A stretch of DNA of 64,000 nucleotides from Hydractinia symbiolongicarpus (taxonomy: Eukaryota; Cnidaria; Hydrozoa; Anthoathecata; Hydractiniidae), in the NCBI RefSeq assembly GCF_029227915.1, contig NC_079876.1:4094001-4158000 (forward strand). Direction: 5' to 3'. The position numbers were made by a program, and so were the translations under genes. Below the pieces are notes generated by a model that was not told where the DNA came from, did no database searches, and saw only the letters and a program-made list of their open reading frames with translations. Below, piece after piece: positions 40,431 to 54,509 of the stretch (position 1 is the first letter of the stretch; the number at the start of each line of letters is the position of its first letter).

Positions 40431-43020
40431 TCGTTTCACTGTTAAAAGCGATACAATCTAGTAATACCGGAAAGATATCACGAAATACATGTTGGTACAA
40501 ATATGTGACTCAACCGTTGTAACACAAACGGATTGACACTGTTAGAAAGTCAATGAAATGTAGTTTTTGAAACTGTCTCTATTTCTTCAGCGCGGGATAA
40601 CAGCTAGGATTGGTCACACGGTAAAGAATGACTTATTTATCTAAATTTTTAAATGAAGCGCTACCACAGCGCCCAGTGTAATCGCTGAGTTCCTGAAATC
40701 ATGTCAAATTAAGAAGAATGTTATTTCTTGGAGTCCAATTGTCTCGCTTATAACATTTATAACGTTACAGTCCAAAATCAGTTCAATTTAGTCCGACAGT
40801 CAATCCTTTCACTGTTAAAATCAATGCAACCTATTAATATGAGAAAAATATCGCTAAATGCATGTTTGTACGAATATGTGACCCAACCATTGTAACTCAA
40901 ACGGACTGACACCGTTAAAAAGGAAATGAAATGTAGTTTTTGCCCCTTTCGCTATTTCTTCAGCGCGCGATAACGGCTAGGATTGGTCACACGGTAAAGA
41001 ATGATTTATTTATCTAAATTTTTAAATGAAGCGCTACCACAGCGCCCAGTGTAATCGCTGAGTTCCGGCAATCACACCAAATTAAGAAGAATGTTTTTTC
41101 TTGGAGTCCAATTGTCTCATTTATCACATTTATCAGGTCACAGTCCAAAGTTAGTTCAATTAAGTCCCACAGTCAATCGTTTCACTGTTAAAAGCAATGC
41201 AACCTATTAATATGAGAAAAATATCGCTAAATGCATGTTTGTACGAATATGTGACACAAACGTTCTAACTCAAATGGACTGATACTGTTAGAAAGTCATT
41301 GAAATGTAGTTCTTGAAGTTGTCAATATTTCTGCAGCGCCTCCTAACGGCTACGATCGGTCCCACAGTACAAAATGACGTATTTATCTACATTTTTAAAT
41401 GAAGCGCTACCACAGCGCCCAGTGTAATCGCTGAGTTTCGGCAATCATGTCAAATTAAGAAGAATGTTATTTCTTGGAGTCCAATTGTCTCACTTATAAC
41501 ATTTATAACGTCACAGTCCAAAATCAGTTCAATTTAGTCCCACAGTCAATCGTTTCACTGTTAAAAGCAATGCAACCTATTAATATGAGAAAAATATCCC
41601 TAAATGCATGTTTGTACGAATATGTGACACAAACGTTCTAACTCAAATGGATTGATACTGTTAGAAAGTCATTGAAATGTAGTTCTTGAAGCTGTCAATA
41701 TTTCTGCAGCGCCTCCTAACGGCTACGATTGGTCCAACAGTACAAAATGACGTATTTATCTACATTTTTAAATGAAGCGCTACCACAGCGGCCAGTGGAA
41801 TCGCTGAGTTCCGGCAATCAAGTCAAATTAAGAAGAATGTTATTTCTTGGAGTCCAATTGTCTCATTTATCAAATTTATCAGGTCACAGTCCAAAGTTAG
41901 TTCAGTTAAGTCCCACAGTCAATCGTTTCACTGTTAAAAGCGATACAACCTAGTAATACCGGAAAGATATCACGAAATACATGTTGGTACGAATATGTGA
42001 CTCAACCGTTGTTACACAAACGGATTGATACTGTTAGAAAGTCAATGAAATGTAGTTTTTGAAACTGTCTCTAATTCTTCAGCGCGGGATAACGGCTAGG
42101 ATTGGACCCACAGTAAAAAATGACTTATTCATCTAAATTTTTAAATAAAGCGCTACCACAGCGCCCAGTGTAATCGCTGAGTTCCGGCAATCATGTCAAA
42201 TTAAGAAGAATGTTTTTTCTTGGAGTCCAATTGTCTTACTTATAACATTTATAACGTCACAGTCCAAAATCAGTTCAATTTAGTCCCACAGTCAATCGTT
42301 TCACTGTTAAAAGCAATGCAACCTATTAACATGAGAAAAATATCGCTAAATGCATGTTTGTACGAATATGTGACACAAACGTTCTAACTCAAATGGACTG
42401 ATACTGTTAGAAAGTTATTGAAATGTAGTTCTTGAAGCTGTCAATATTTCTTCAGCGCGTCCTAACGGCTAGGATTCGACCCACAGTACAAAATGACTCA
42501 TTTATCTACATTTTTAAATGAAGCGCTACCACAGCGGCCAGTGGAATCGCTGAGTTCCCGCAATCACGTCAAATTAAGAAGAATGTTATTTCTTGGAGTC
42601 CAATTGTCTCATTTATCACATTTATCAGGTCACAGTTCAAAGTTAGTTCAATTAAGTCCCACAGTCAATCGTTTCATTGTTAAAAGCTATGCAACCTAGT
42701 AATATCAGAAAAATATCGCTAAATACATGTTAGTACGAATATGTGACCCAACCGTTGTAACTCAAGCGGACTGACACCGTTAGAAAGGAAATGAAATGTA
42801 ATTTTTGAACCTTTCGCTATTTCTTCAACGCGCGATAACGGCTAGGACTGGTCACACGGTAAAGAATGATTTATTTATCTAAATTTTTAAATGAAGCGCT
42901 ACCACAGCGCCCAGTGTAATCGCTAAGTTCCGGCAATCACGCCAAATTAAGAAGAATGTTTTTCCTTGGAGTCCAATTGTCTCATTTATCACATTTATCA
43001 GGTCACAGTCCAAAGTTAGT
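40431..43020 (+). repeat. Downstream flank of the hexamer block
   Basis: About seven monomers. The stretch 40879-41430 matches 30432-30983 (rare tttttgcccct at 40937/30490 and gatcggtccc at 41354/30907, offset 10,447). The stretch 41430-41950 then matches 31.73-32.25 kb at offset 9,701, two monomers less. Two more monomers with the gtggaatcg marker follow (41729 and about 42475). The hexamer block therefore sits between copies of the same flank. Confidence 0.87.
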
Positions 43021-43031
43021 TCAATTTTTTT

Positions 43032-43064
43032 CTAGATTGCATTGTTAAAAGCAATGCAATCTAG
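43032..43064. repeat. Perfect 13-bp inverted repeat with 7-base loop
   Basis: Arms are 43032-43044 (ctagattgcattg) and 43052-43064 (caatgcaatctag), exact reverse complements, with loop ttaaaag. In ordinary monomers the left arm position reads cccacagtcaatcgtttcat; here that text is gone and a T run followed by the left arm stands in its place. The right arm lies in its normal place. It is a single-copy mutation in this window. Confidence 0.95.
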
Positions 43065-46000
43065 TAATATCAAAAAAATATCTCTAAATACATGTTGGTA
43101 CGAATATGTGACCCAACCATTGTAACTCAAACGGACTGACACCGTTAGAAAGTCAATGAAATGTAGTTTTTGAAACTGTCGCTATTCTTCAGTCCGCAAT
43201 AACGGCTAGGTTTGGTCCCACGGTAAAGAATGACTTATTTATCTAAATTTTTAAATGAAGCGCTACCACAGCGCCCAGTGTAATAAGCTGAGTTCCGGCA
43301 AGCACATCAAATTAAGAAGAATGTTATTTCTTGGAGTCCAGTTGTCTCATTTCTCAAATTTATTAGGTCGCTGTCCAAAGATAGTTCAATTAAGTCCCAC
43401 AGTCAATCGTTTCATTGTTAAAAGCGATGCAATCTAGTAATATCAGAAAAATATCGCTAAATACATGTTGGTACTAATATGTCACCCAACCGTTGTAACA
43501 CAAACGGATTGATACTGTTAAAAAGTCAATGAAATGTAGTTTTTGAAACTGTCTCTATTTCTTCAGCGCGGGATAACGGCTAGGATTGGTCCCACAGTAA
43601 AAATTGACTTATTCATCTAAATTTTTAAGTGAAGCGCTACCACAGCGGCCAGTGTAATGGCTGAGTTCCGGCAATCACGTCAAATTAAGATGAATGTTAT
43701 TTCTTGGAGTCCAATTGTCTCATTTATCAAATTTATCAGGTCACAGTCAAAAGTTAGTTCAATTAAGTCCCACAGTCAATCGTTTCATTGTTAAAAGCTA
43801 TGCAACCTAGTAATATCAGAAAAATATCGCTAAATACATTTTAGTACGAATATGTGACCCAACCGTTGTAACTCAAACGGACTGACACCGTTAGAAATTC
43901 AATGAAATGTAGTTTTTGAAACTTTAGCTATTTCTTCAGCGCGCGATAACGGCCAGGATTGGTCACACGATAAAGAATGATTTATTTATCTAAACTTTTA
44001 AATGAAGCGCTACCACAGCGCCCAGTGTAATCGATGAGTTCCGGCAATTATGTCAAATTAAGATGAATGTTATTTCTTGGAGTCCAATTGTCTCATTTAT
44101 CACATTTATCATGTCACAGTCCAAAGTTAGTTCAATTAAGTCCCACATACAATTGTTTCACTGTTAAAAGCGATGCAACCTAGTAATATCAGATAAATAT
44201 CGCTAAATACATGTTGGTACTAATATGTGACCCAACCGTTGTAACTCAAACGGACTGACATCGATAGAAAGTCTGTGAAAAATAGTATTTGAAGATGTCT
44301 CTATTTCTTCAGCGCGCGCTAACGGTTAGGATTCGTCCCACGGCTAAAAAATGACTTTTTTATCTTAATTTTCAACTGAAGCGCTACCACAGGGACCAGT
44401 GTAATCCCTGAGTTGCGGCAATCATGTCAAATTAAGAAGAGTGTTATTTCTTGGAGTCCAATTGTCTTACTTTTACATTTATAAGGTCACAGCCCAAAAT
44501 CAGTTCAATTAAGTCCCACAGTCAATCGTTTCACTGTTAAAAGCGATACAACCTAGTAATACCGGAAAGATATCAAGAAATACATGTTGGTACGAATATG
44601 TGACGCAACCGTTGTAACACAAACGGATTGATACTGTTAAAAAGTCATTGAAATGTAGTTTTTGAAACTGTCGCTATTTCTTCAGCGCGCGATAACGGAT
44701 AGGATTGGTCCCACGGTAAAGAATAACTTATTTATCTAAATTTTTAAATGAAGCGCTACCACAGCGCCCAGTGTGATCGCTGAGTTCCGGCAATCATGTC
44801 AAATTAAGATGAATGTTATTTCTTGGAGTCCAATTGTCTTATTTATCACATTTATCAGGTCACAGTCCAAAGTTAGTTCAATTAAGTCCCACATACAATT
44901 TTTTCAATCTTAAAAGCGATGCAACCTAGTAATATCAGATAAGTATCGCTAAGTACATGTTGGTACGAATATGTCACCCAACCGTTGTAACACAAACGGA
45001 TTGATACTGTTAGAAAGTCAATGAAATGTAGTTTTTGAAACTGTCTCTATTTCTTCAGCGCGGGATAACGGCTAGGATTGGTCCCACAGTAAAAAATGAC
45101 TCATTCATCTGAATTTTTAAATGAAGCGCTACCACAGCGGCCAGTGTAATCGCTGAGTTCCGGCAATCACGTCAAATTAAGAAGAATGTTATTTCTTGGA
45201 GTCCAATTGTCTCATTTATCAAATTTATCAGGTCACAGTCCAAAGTTAGTTCAATTAAGTCCCACAGTCAATCGTTTCATTGTTAAAAGCTATGCAACCT
45301 AGTAATATCAGAAAAATACCGCTAAATACATGTTAGTACGAATATGTGACCCAACCGTTGTAACTCAAACGGACTGACACCGTTAGAAATTCAATGAAAT
45401 GTAGTTTTTGAAACTGTCTCTATTTCTTCAGCGTGGGATAACGGCTAGGATTGGTCCCACAGTAAAAAATCACTTATTCATCTGAATTTTTAAATGAAGC
45501 GCTACCACAGCGGTCAGTGTAATCGCTGAGTTCCGGCAATCACGTCAAATTAAGAAGAATGTTATTTCTTGGAGTCCAATTGTCTCATTTATCAAATTTA
45601 TCAGGTCACAGTCCAAAGTTAGTTCAATTAAGTCCCACATACAATTGTTTCACTGTTAAAAGCGATGCAACCTAGTAATATCAGATAAATATCGCTAAAT
45701 ACAAGTTAGTACGAATATGTGACCCAACCGTTGTAACTCAAACGGACTGACATCGATAGAAAGTCCGTGAAAAATAGTATTTGAAACTTTCGCTATTTCT
45801 TCAGCGCGTGCTAACGGCTAGGATTCGTCCCACGGCTAAAAAGTGACTTTTTTTATCTTAATTTTCAAATGAAGCGCTACCACAGGGACCAGTGTAATCG
45901 CTGAGTTGTGGCAATCATATCAAATTAAGAAAAATGTTATTTCTTGGAGTCCAATTGTCTTACTTTTTCATTTATCAGGTCACAGTCCAAAGTTAGTTCA

Positions 46001-49000
46001 ATTAAGTCCCACAGTCAATCGTTTCATTGTTAAAAGCTATGCAACCTAATAATATCAGAAAAATATCGCTAAATACATGTTAGTACGAATATGTGACCCA
46101 ACCGTTGTAACTCAAACGGACTGACACCGTTAGAAATTCAATGAAATGTAGTTTTTGAAACTTTCGCTATTTCTTCAGCGCGCGATAACGGCTAGGATTG
46201 GTCACACGGTAAAAAATGACTTATTTATCTAAACTTTTAAATGAAGCGCTACCACAGCGCCCAGTGTAATCGCTGAGTTCCGGCAATCATGTCAAATTAA
46301 GATGAATATTATACCTTGGAGTCCAATTGTCTCATTTATCACATTTATCAGGTCACAGTCCAAAGTTAGTTCAATTAAGTCCCACATACAATTGTTTCAC
46401 TGTTAAAAGCGATGCAACCTAGTAATATCAGATAAATATCGCTAAATACATGTTGGTACTAATATGTGACCCAACCGTTGTAACTCAAACGGACTGACAT
46501 CGATAGAAAGTCCGTGAAAAGTAGTATTTGAAACTGTCTCTATTTCTTCAGCGCACGCTAACGGCTAGGATTCGTCCCATGGCTAAAAAGTGACTTTTTT
46601 ATCTTAATTTTCAAATGAAGCGCTACCACAGGGACCAGTGTAATCGCTGAGTTGCGGCAATCATGTCAAATTAAGAAAAATGTTATTTCTTGGAGTCCAA
46701 TTGTCTCATTTATCACATTTATCAGGCCACAGTCCAAAGTTAGTTCAATTAAGTCCCACATACAATTGTTTCACTGTTAAAAGCGTTGCAAACTAGTAAT
46801 ATCAGATAAATATCGCTAAATACATGTTGGTACGAATATGTGACCCAACCGTTGTAACTCAAACGGACTGACATCGATAGAAAGTCCGTGAAAAGTGGTA
46901 TTTGAAACTGTGTCTATTTCTTCAGCGCGCGCTAACGGCTAGGATTCGTCCCACGGCTAAAAAGTTACTTTTTTATCTTAATTTTCAAATGAAGCGCTAT
47001 CACAGGGACCAGTGTAATCGCTAAGTTGCGGCAATCATGTCAAATTCAGAAGAATGTTATTTCTTGGAGTCCAATTGTCTCACTTAAAACATTTATAACG
47101 TCACAGTCCTAAATCAGTTCAATTTAGTCCCACAGTCAATCGTTTCATTGTTAAAAGCAATGCAACCTATTAATTTGAGAAAAATATCGCTAAATACATG
47201 TTAGTACGAATATGTGACCCAACTGTTGTAACTCAAACGGACTAACACCGTTAGAAAGTCAATGAAATGTTGTTTTTGAAACTTTCGCTATTTCTTCAGC
47301 GCGGGATAACGGCTAGGATTGGTCACACGGTAAAGAATGATTTATTTATCTAAATTTTTAAATGAAGCGCTACCACAGCGCCCAGTGTAGTCGCTGAGTA
47401 CCGGCAATCATGTCAAATTAAGAAGAATGTTATTTCTTGGAGTCCAATTGTCTTACTTTTTCATTTATAAGGTCACAGCCCAAAATCAGTTCAATTAAGT
47501 CCCACAGTGAATCGTTTCACTGTTAAAAGCGATACAACCTAGTAATACCGGAAAGATATCACGAAATACATGTTGGTACGAATATGTGACTCAACCGTTG
47601 TAACGCAAACGGATTGATACTGTTAGAAAGTCAATGAAATGTAGTTTTTGAAACTGTCTCTATTTTTTCAGTGCGAGAGAACGGCTAGGATTGGTCCCAC
47701 AGTAAAAAAATGACTTATTCATCTAAATTTTTAAGTGAAGCGCTACCACAGCGCCCAGTGTAATCGCTGAGTTCCGGCAATCATGTCAAATTAAGAAGAA
47801 TGTTATTTCTTGAAGTCCAATTTTCTCACTTATAACATTTATAACGTTACAGTCCAAAATCAGTTCAATTTAGTCCCACAGTCAATCGTTTCACTGTTAG
47901 AGCAATGCAACCTATTAATATGAGAAAAATATCGCTAAATGCATGTTTGTACGAATATGTGACACAAACGTTGTAACTTAAATGGACTGATACTGTTAGA
48001 AAGTCATTGAAATGTAGTTCTTGAAGCTGTCAATATTTCTTCAGCACGTGCTAACGGCCAGGATTTGTCCCACAGTAAATATGACTTATTTATCTAAATT
48101 TTTAAATGAAGCGCTACCACAGCGCCCAGTGTAATCGCTGAGTACCGGCAATCATGTCAAATTAAGATGAATGTTATTTCTTGGAGTCCAATTGTCTCAT
48201 TTATCACATTTATCAGGTCACAGTCCAAAGTTAGTTCAATTAAGTCCCACATACAATTGTTTCACTGTTAAAAGCGATGCAACCTAGTAATATCAAATAA
48301 ATATCGCTAAATACATGTTGGTACGAATATGTGACCCAACTGTTGTAACTCAAACGGACTGACATCGATAGAAAGTCCGTGAAAAGTGGTATTTGAAACT
48401 GTCTCTATTTCTTCATCGCGCGCTAACGGCTAGAATTCATCCCACGATTAAAAAGTGACTTTTTTATCTTAATTTTTAAATGTAGCGCTACCACAGGGAC
48501 CAGTGTAATCGCTAAGTTGCGGCAATCATGTCAAATTCAGAAGAATGTTACTTCTTGCAGTCCAATTGTCTCACTTAAAACATTTATAACATCACAGTCC
48601 TAAATCAGTTCAATTTAGTCCCACAGTCAATCGTTTCATTGTTAAAAGCAATGCAACCTATTAATATGAGAAAAATATCGCTAAATACATGTTAGTACGA
48701 ATATGTGACCCAACTGTTGTAACTCAAACGGACTGACATCGATAGAAAGTCCGTGAAAAGTAGTATTTGAAACTGTCTCTATTTCTTCATCGCGCGCTAA
48801 CGGCTAGAATTCGTCCCACGGTTAAAAAGTGACTTTTTTATCTTAAATTTCAAATGTAGCTCTACCACAGGGACCGGTGTAATCGCTGAGTTGCGGGAAT
48901 CATGTCAAATTCAGAAGAATGTTATTTCTTGGAGTCCAATTGTCTCACTTAAAACATTTATAACGTCACAGTCCTAAATCAGTTCAATTTAGTCCCACAG

Positions 49001-51000
49001 TCAATCGTTTCACTTTTAAAGGCAATGCAACCTATTAATATGACAGAAATATCGCTAAATGCATGTTTGTACGAATATGTGACACAAACGTTGTAACTGA
49101 AATGGACTGATACTGTTAGAAAGTCAATGAAATGTAGTTTTTGAAACTTTCGCTATTTCTTCAGCTCGCGATAACGGCTAGGATTGGTCACACGGTAAAG
49201 AACGATTTATTTATCTAAATTTTTAAATAAAGCGCTACCACAGTGCCCAGTGTAATCGCTGAGTACCGGCAATCAAGTCAAATTAAGATGAATGTTATTT
49301 CTTGGAGTCCAATTGTCTCATTTATCACATTTATCAGGTCACAGTCCGAAGTTAGTTCAATTAAGTCCCACATACAATTGTTTCACTGTTAAAAGCTATG
49401 CAACCTAATAATATCAGAAAAATATCGCTAAATACATGTTAGCACGAATATGTGACCCAACCGTTGTAACTCAAACGGACTGACATCGATAGAAAGTCCG
49501 TGAAAAGTAGTATTTGAAACTGTCTCTATTTCTTCATCGCGCGCTAACGGCTAGAATTCGTCCCACGGTTAAAAAGTGACTATTGTATCTTAATTTTCAA
49601 ATATAGCGCTACCACAGGGACCAGTGTAATCGCTGAGTTGTGGGAATCTTGTCAAATTAAGAAGAATGTTATTTCTTGGAGTCCAATTGTCTTACTTTTT
49701 CATTTATAAGGTCACAGCCCAAAATCAGTTCAATTAAGTCCCACAGTGAATCGTTTCACTGTTAAAAGCGATGCAACCTAGTAATACAGGAAAGATATCA
49801 CGAAATACATGTTGGTACGAATATGTGACTCAACCGTTGTAACACAAACGGATTGATACTGTTAGAAAGTCAATGAAATGTATTTTTTGAAACTGTCTCT
49901 ATTTCTTCAGTGCGGGATAACGGCTAGGATTGGTCCCACAGTAAAAAATGACTTATTCATCAAAATTTTTAAGTGAAGCGCTACCACAGCGCCCAGTGTA
50001 ATCGCTGAGTTCCGGCAATCATGTCAAATTAAGAAGAATGTTTTTTCTTGGAGTCCAATTTTCTCACTTATAACATTTATAACGTCACAGTCCAAAATCA
50101 GTTCAATTTAGTCCCACAGTCAATCGTTTCACTGTTAGAGCAATGCAACCTATAATATGAGAAAAATATCGCTAAATGCATGTTTGTACGAATATGTGAC
50201 ACAAACGTTGTAACTTAAATGCACTCATACTGTTAGAAAGTCATTGAAATGTAGTTCTTGAAGCTGTCAATATTTCTTCAGCGCGTCCTAACGGCTATGA
50301 TTGGTCCCACAGTACAAAATGACTTATTTATATAAATTTTTAAATAAAGCGCTACCACAGCGGCCAGTGTAATCGCTGAGTTCCGGCAATCACGTCAAAT
50401 TAAAAAGAATGTTATTTCTTGGAGTCCAATTGTCTCATTTACCAAATTTATCAGGTCACAGTCCAACGTTAGTTCAATTAAGTCCCACAGTCAATCGTTT
50501 CACTGTTAAAAGCGATACAATCTGGTAATACCGGAAAGATATCACGAAATACATGTTGGTACAAATATGTGATTCAACCGTTGTAACACAAACGGATTGA
50601 CACTGTTAGAAAGTCAATGAAATGTAGTTTTTGAAACTGTCTCTATTTCTTCAGCGCGGGATAACAGCTAGGAGTGGTCCCACAGTATAAAATGACTTAT
50701 TCATCTAAATTTTTAAATGAAGAGCTACCACAGCGCCCAGTGTAATCGCTGAGTTCTGGCAATCATGTCAAATTAAGAAGAATGTTATTTCTTGGAGTCC
50801 AATTGTCTCACTTATAACATTTATAACGTCACAGTCCAAAATCAGTTCAATTTAGTCCCACAGTCAATCGTTTCACTGTTAAAAGCAATGCAACCTATTA
50901 ATATGAGAAAAATATCGCTAAATGCATGTTTGCACAAATATGTGACTCAACCGTTGTAACACAAACGGATTGACACTGTTAGAAAGTCAATGAAATGTAG
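43065..51000 (+). repeat. Heterogeneous satellite monomers
   Basis: About 21 monomers of many subfamilies with no period I could hold over more than two or three units. Monomers with acagggaccagtg and gatagaaagtccgtgaaa recur near 44.4, 45.9, 46.6, 47.0, 48.5, 48.9 and 49.6 kb, often carrying private changes such as aatgtagc or ctagaattc. The mix and the number of private variants suggest an older, less homogenised stretch. No gene is visible. Confidence 0.85.
44285..44657 (+). repeat. Isolated monomer of the 1-3160 trimer type
   Basis: This 373-bp unit has the combination caactgaagcg, taatccctgag and aagaagagtg, otherwise seen only in the first monomer of the trimer at 1, 1120 and 2239. Here it is gtcaaatt rather than gtccaatt, and its neighbours are different. 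It is a dispersed relative about 42 kb from the trimer block. Confidence 0.8.
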
Positions 51001-51372
51001 TTTTTGAAACTGTCTCTATTTCTTCAGCGCGGGATAACAGCTAGGATTGGTCACACGGTAAAGAATGACTTATTTATCTAAATTTTTAAATGAAGCGCTA
51101 CCACAGCGCCCAGTGTAATCGCTGAGTTCCGGCAATCACACCAAATTAAGAAGAAAGTTTTTTCTTGGAGTCCAATTGTCTCATTTATCACATTTATCAG
51201 GTCACAGTCCAAAGTTAGTTCAATTAAGTCCCACAGTCAATCGTTTCATTGTTAAAAGCGATGCAATCTAGTAATACCGTAAAGATATCACGAAATACAT
51301 GTTGGTACAAATATGTGACTTAACCGTTGTAACACAAACGGATTGACACTGTTACAAAGTCAATGAAATGTA

Positions 51373-51647
51373 GTTTTTGAAACTGTCTCTATTTCTTCAG
51401 CACGGGATAATCATGTCAAATTAAGAAGAATGTTATTTCTTGGAGTCCAATTTTCTCATTTATCAAATTTATCAGGTCACAGTCCAAAGTTAGTTCAATT
51501 AAGTCCCACATACAATTGTTTCATTGTTAAAAGCGATGAAACCTAGTAATATCAGATAAATATCGCTAAATACATGTTGGTGCGAATATGTGACCCAACC
51601 GTTGTAACTCAAACGGACTGACACCGTTAGAAAGTCAATGAAATGTA
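51373..51647 (+). repeat. 275-bp deleted monomer
   Basis: It has the same cacgggataatcatgtc junction (cgggataatc at 51403) as the pair at 23 kb, 28,322 bp away. Here a full-length monomer follows, not a second short one. Confidence 0.92.
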
Positions 51648-53749
51648 GTTTTTGAAACTGTCTCTATTTCTTCAGCGCGCGATAACGGCTAGGATTGGTC
51701 ACACGGTAAAGAATGATTTATTTATCTAAATTTTTGAATGAACCGCTACCACAGCGCCCAGTGTAATCGCTGAGTACCGGCAATCATGTCAAATTAAGAA
51801 GAATGTTATTTCTTGGAGTCCAATTGTCTCATTTATCAAATTTATCAGGTCACAGTCCAAAGTTAGTTCAATTAAGTCCCACAGTCAATCGTTTCATTGT
51901 TAAAAGCTATGCAACCTAGTAATCTCAGAAAAATATCGCTAAATACATTTTAGTACGATTATGTGACCCAACCGTTGTAACTCAAACGGACTGACACCGT
52001 TAGAATGTCAATGAAATGTAGTTTTTAAAAATTTCGCTATTTCTTCAGCGCGCGATAACGGCTAGGACTGGTCACACGGTAAAGAATGATTTATTTATCT
52101 AAATTTTAAAATGAAGCGCTACCACAGCGCCCAGTGTAATCGCTGAGTTGTGGCAATCATGTCAAATTAAGAAGAATGTTATTTCTTGGAGTCCAATTGT
52201 CTTACTTTTTCATTTAGAAAGTCACAGCCCAGAACCAGTTCAATTAAGTCCCACAGTCAATCGTTTTACTGTTAAAAGCAATACAACCTAGTAATACCGG
52301 ACAGATATCACGAAATACATGTTGGTACGAATATGTGACTCAACCGTTGTAATACAAACGGATTGATACTGTTAGAAAGTCAATGAAATGTATTTTTTGA
52401 AACTGTCTCTATTTCTTCAGCGCGGGATAACGGCTAGGATTGGTCCCACAGTAAAGAATGACTTATTTATCTAAATTTTTAAATGCAGCGCTACCACAGC
52501 GCCCAGTGTAATCGCTGAGTTCCGGCAATCATGTCAAATTAAGAAGAATGTTTTTTCTTGGAGTCCAATTGTCTCACTTATAACATTTATAACGTCACAG
52601 TCCAAAATCAGCTCAATTTTTTCCCACAGTCAATCGTTTCACTGTTAAAAGCAATGCAACCTATTAATATGAGAAAAATATCGCTAAATGCATGTTTGTA
52701 CGAATACGTGACACAAACGTTGTAACTCAAACGGACTGATACTGTTAGAAAGTCATTGAAATGTAGTTCTTGAAGCTGTCAATATTTCCTCAGCGCGTCC
52801 TAACGGCTACGATTTGTCCCACAGTACAAAATGACTTATTTATCTAATTTTTTAAATAAAGCGCTACCACAGCGGCCAGTGTAATCGCTGAGTTCCGGCA
52901 ATCACGCCGAATTAAAAAGAATGTTATTTCTTGGAGACCAATTGTCTCATTTATCAAATTTATCAGGTCACAGTCCAAAGTTAGTTCAATTAAGTCCCAC
53001 AGTCAATCGGTTCATTGTTAAAAGCTATGCAACCTAGTAATCTCAGAAAAATATCGCTAAATACATGTTAGTACGATTATGTGACTCAACCGTTGTAACA
53101 CAAACGGATTGACACTGTTAGAAAGTCAATGAAATGTAGTTTTTGAAACTGTCTCTATTTCTTCAGCGCGGGATAACAGCTAGGAGTGGTTCCACAGTAT
53201 AGAATGACTTATTCATCTAAATTTTTAAATGAAGAGGTACCACAGCGCCCAGTGTAATCGCTGAGTTCCGGCAATCATGTCAAATTAAGAAGAATGTTAT
53301 TTCTTGGAGTCCAATTGTCTCACTTATAACATTTATAACGTCACAGTCCAAAATCAGTTCAATTTAGTCCCACAGTCAATCGTTTCACTGTTAAAAGCAA
53401 TGCAACCTATTAATATGAGAAAAATATCGCTAAATGCATGTTTGTACGAATATGTGACCCAACCGTTGTAACTCAAACGGACTGGCACCGTTAGAAAGGA
53501 AATGAAATGTAATTTTTAAAGCTTTCGCTATTTCTTCAGCGCGCGATAACGGCTAGGATTGGTCACACCTTAATGAATGATTTATTTATCTAAATTTTTA
53601 AATGAAGCGCTACCACAGCGCCCAGTGTAATCGCTGAGTTCCGGCAATCACACCAAATTAAGAAGAATGTTTTTTCTTGGAGTCCAATTGTCTCATTTAT
53701 CACATTTATCAGGTCACAGTCCAAAGTTAGTTCAATTAAGTCCCACATA

Positions 53750-53765
53750 CAATTGTTCTAGTAAT
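53750..53765 (+). repeat. 22-bp deletion in a monomer
   Basis: The text reads aattgttctagtaat where related units read aattgttt, then cactgttaaaagcgatgaaac, then ctagtaat. The ttaaaagc landmark is absent. No other copy with this deletion was noticed. Confidence 0.88.
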
Positions 53766-54234
53766 ATCAGATAAATATCGCTAAATACATGTTGGTACGA
53801 ATATATGACCCAACCGTTGTAACTCAAACGGACTGACATCGATAGAAAGTCCGTGAAAAGTAGTATTTGAAACTGTCTCTATTTCTTCAGCGCGCGCTAA
53901 CGGCTAGGATTTGTCCCACGGTTGAAAAGTGACTTTTTATCTTAATTTTTAAATGAAGCGCTACCACTGGGACCAGTGTAATCGCTGAGTTGTGGCAATC
54001 ATGTCAAATTAAGAAGAATGTTATTTCTTGGAGTCCAATTGTCTTACTTTTTCATTTATAAAGTCACAGCCCAGAACCAGTTCAATTAAGTCCCACAGTC
54101 AATCGTTTCACTGTTAAAAGCGATGCAATCTAGTAATACAGTAAAGATATCACGAAATACATGTTGGTACAAATATGTGACTTAACCGTTGTAACACAAA
54201 CGGATTGACACTGTTACAAAGTCAATGAAATGTA

Positions 54235-54509
54235 GTTTTTGAAACTGTCTCTATTTCTTCAGCACGGGATAATCATGTCAAATTAAGAAGAAAGTTTTTT
54301 CTTGGAGTCCAATTGTCTCATTTATCAAATTTATCAGGTCACAGTCCAAAGTTAGTTCAATTAAGTCCCACAGTCAATCGTTTCATTGTTAAAAGCTATG
54401 CAACCTAGTAATCTCAGAAAAATATCGCTAAATACATTTTAGTACGATTATGTGACCCAACCGTTGTAACTCAAACGGACTGACACCGTTAGAATGTCAA
54501 TGAAATGTA
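54235..54509 (+). repeat. 275-bp deleted monomer
   Basis: It carries the same junction (cgggataatc at 54265), but is followed by aagaagaaagttttttc rather than aagaagaatgttatttc as in the other five. The deletion has therefore been joined to another subfamily's right-hand part, evidence for exchange inside the monomer. Confidence 0.9.

Noticed and set aside
32028-43437. Open reading frames of 60-74 codons starting in several monomers
   Set aside because: They lie at the same phase of the satellite unit, are broken by TAA or TGA in sister copies, differ only by neutral-looking monomer variants, and have no promoter or recognisable domain. They are by-products of the repeat.
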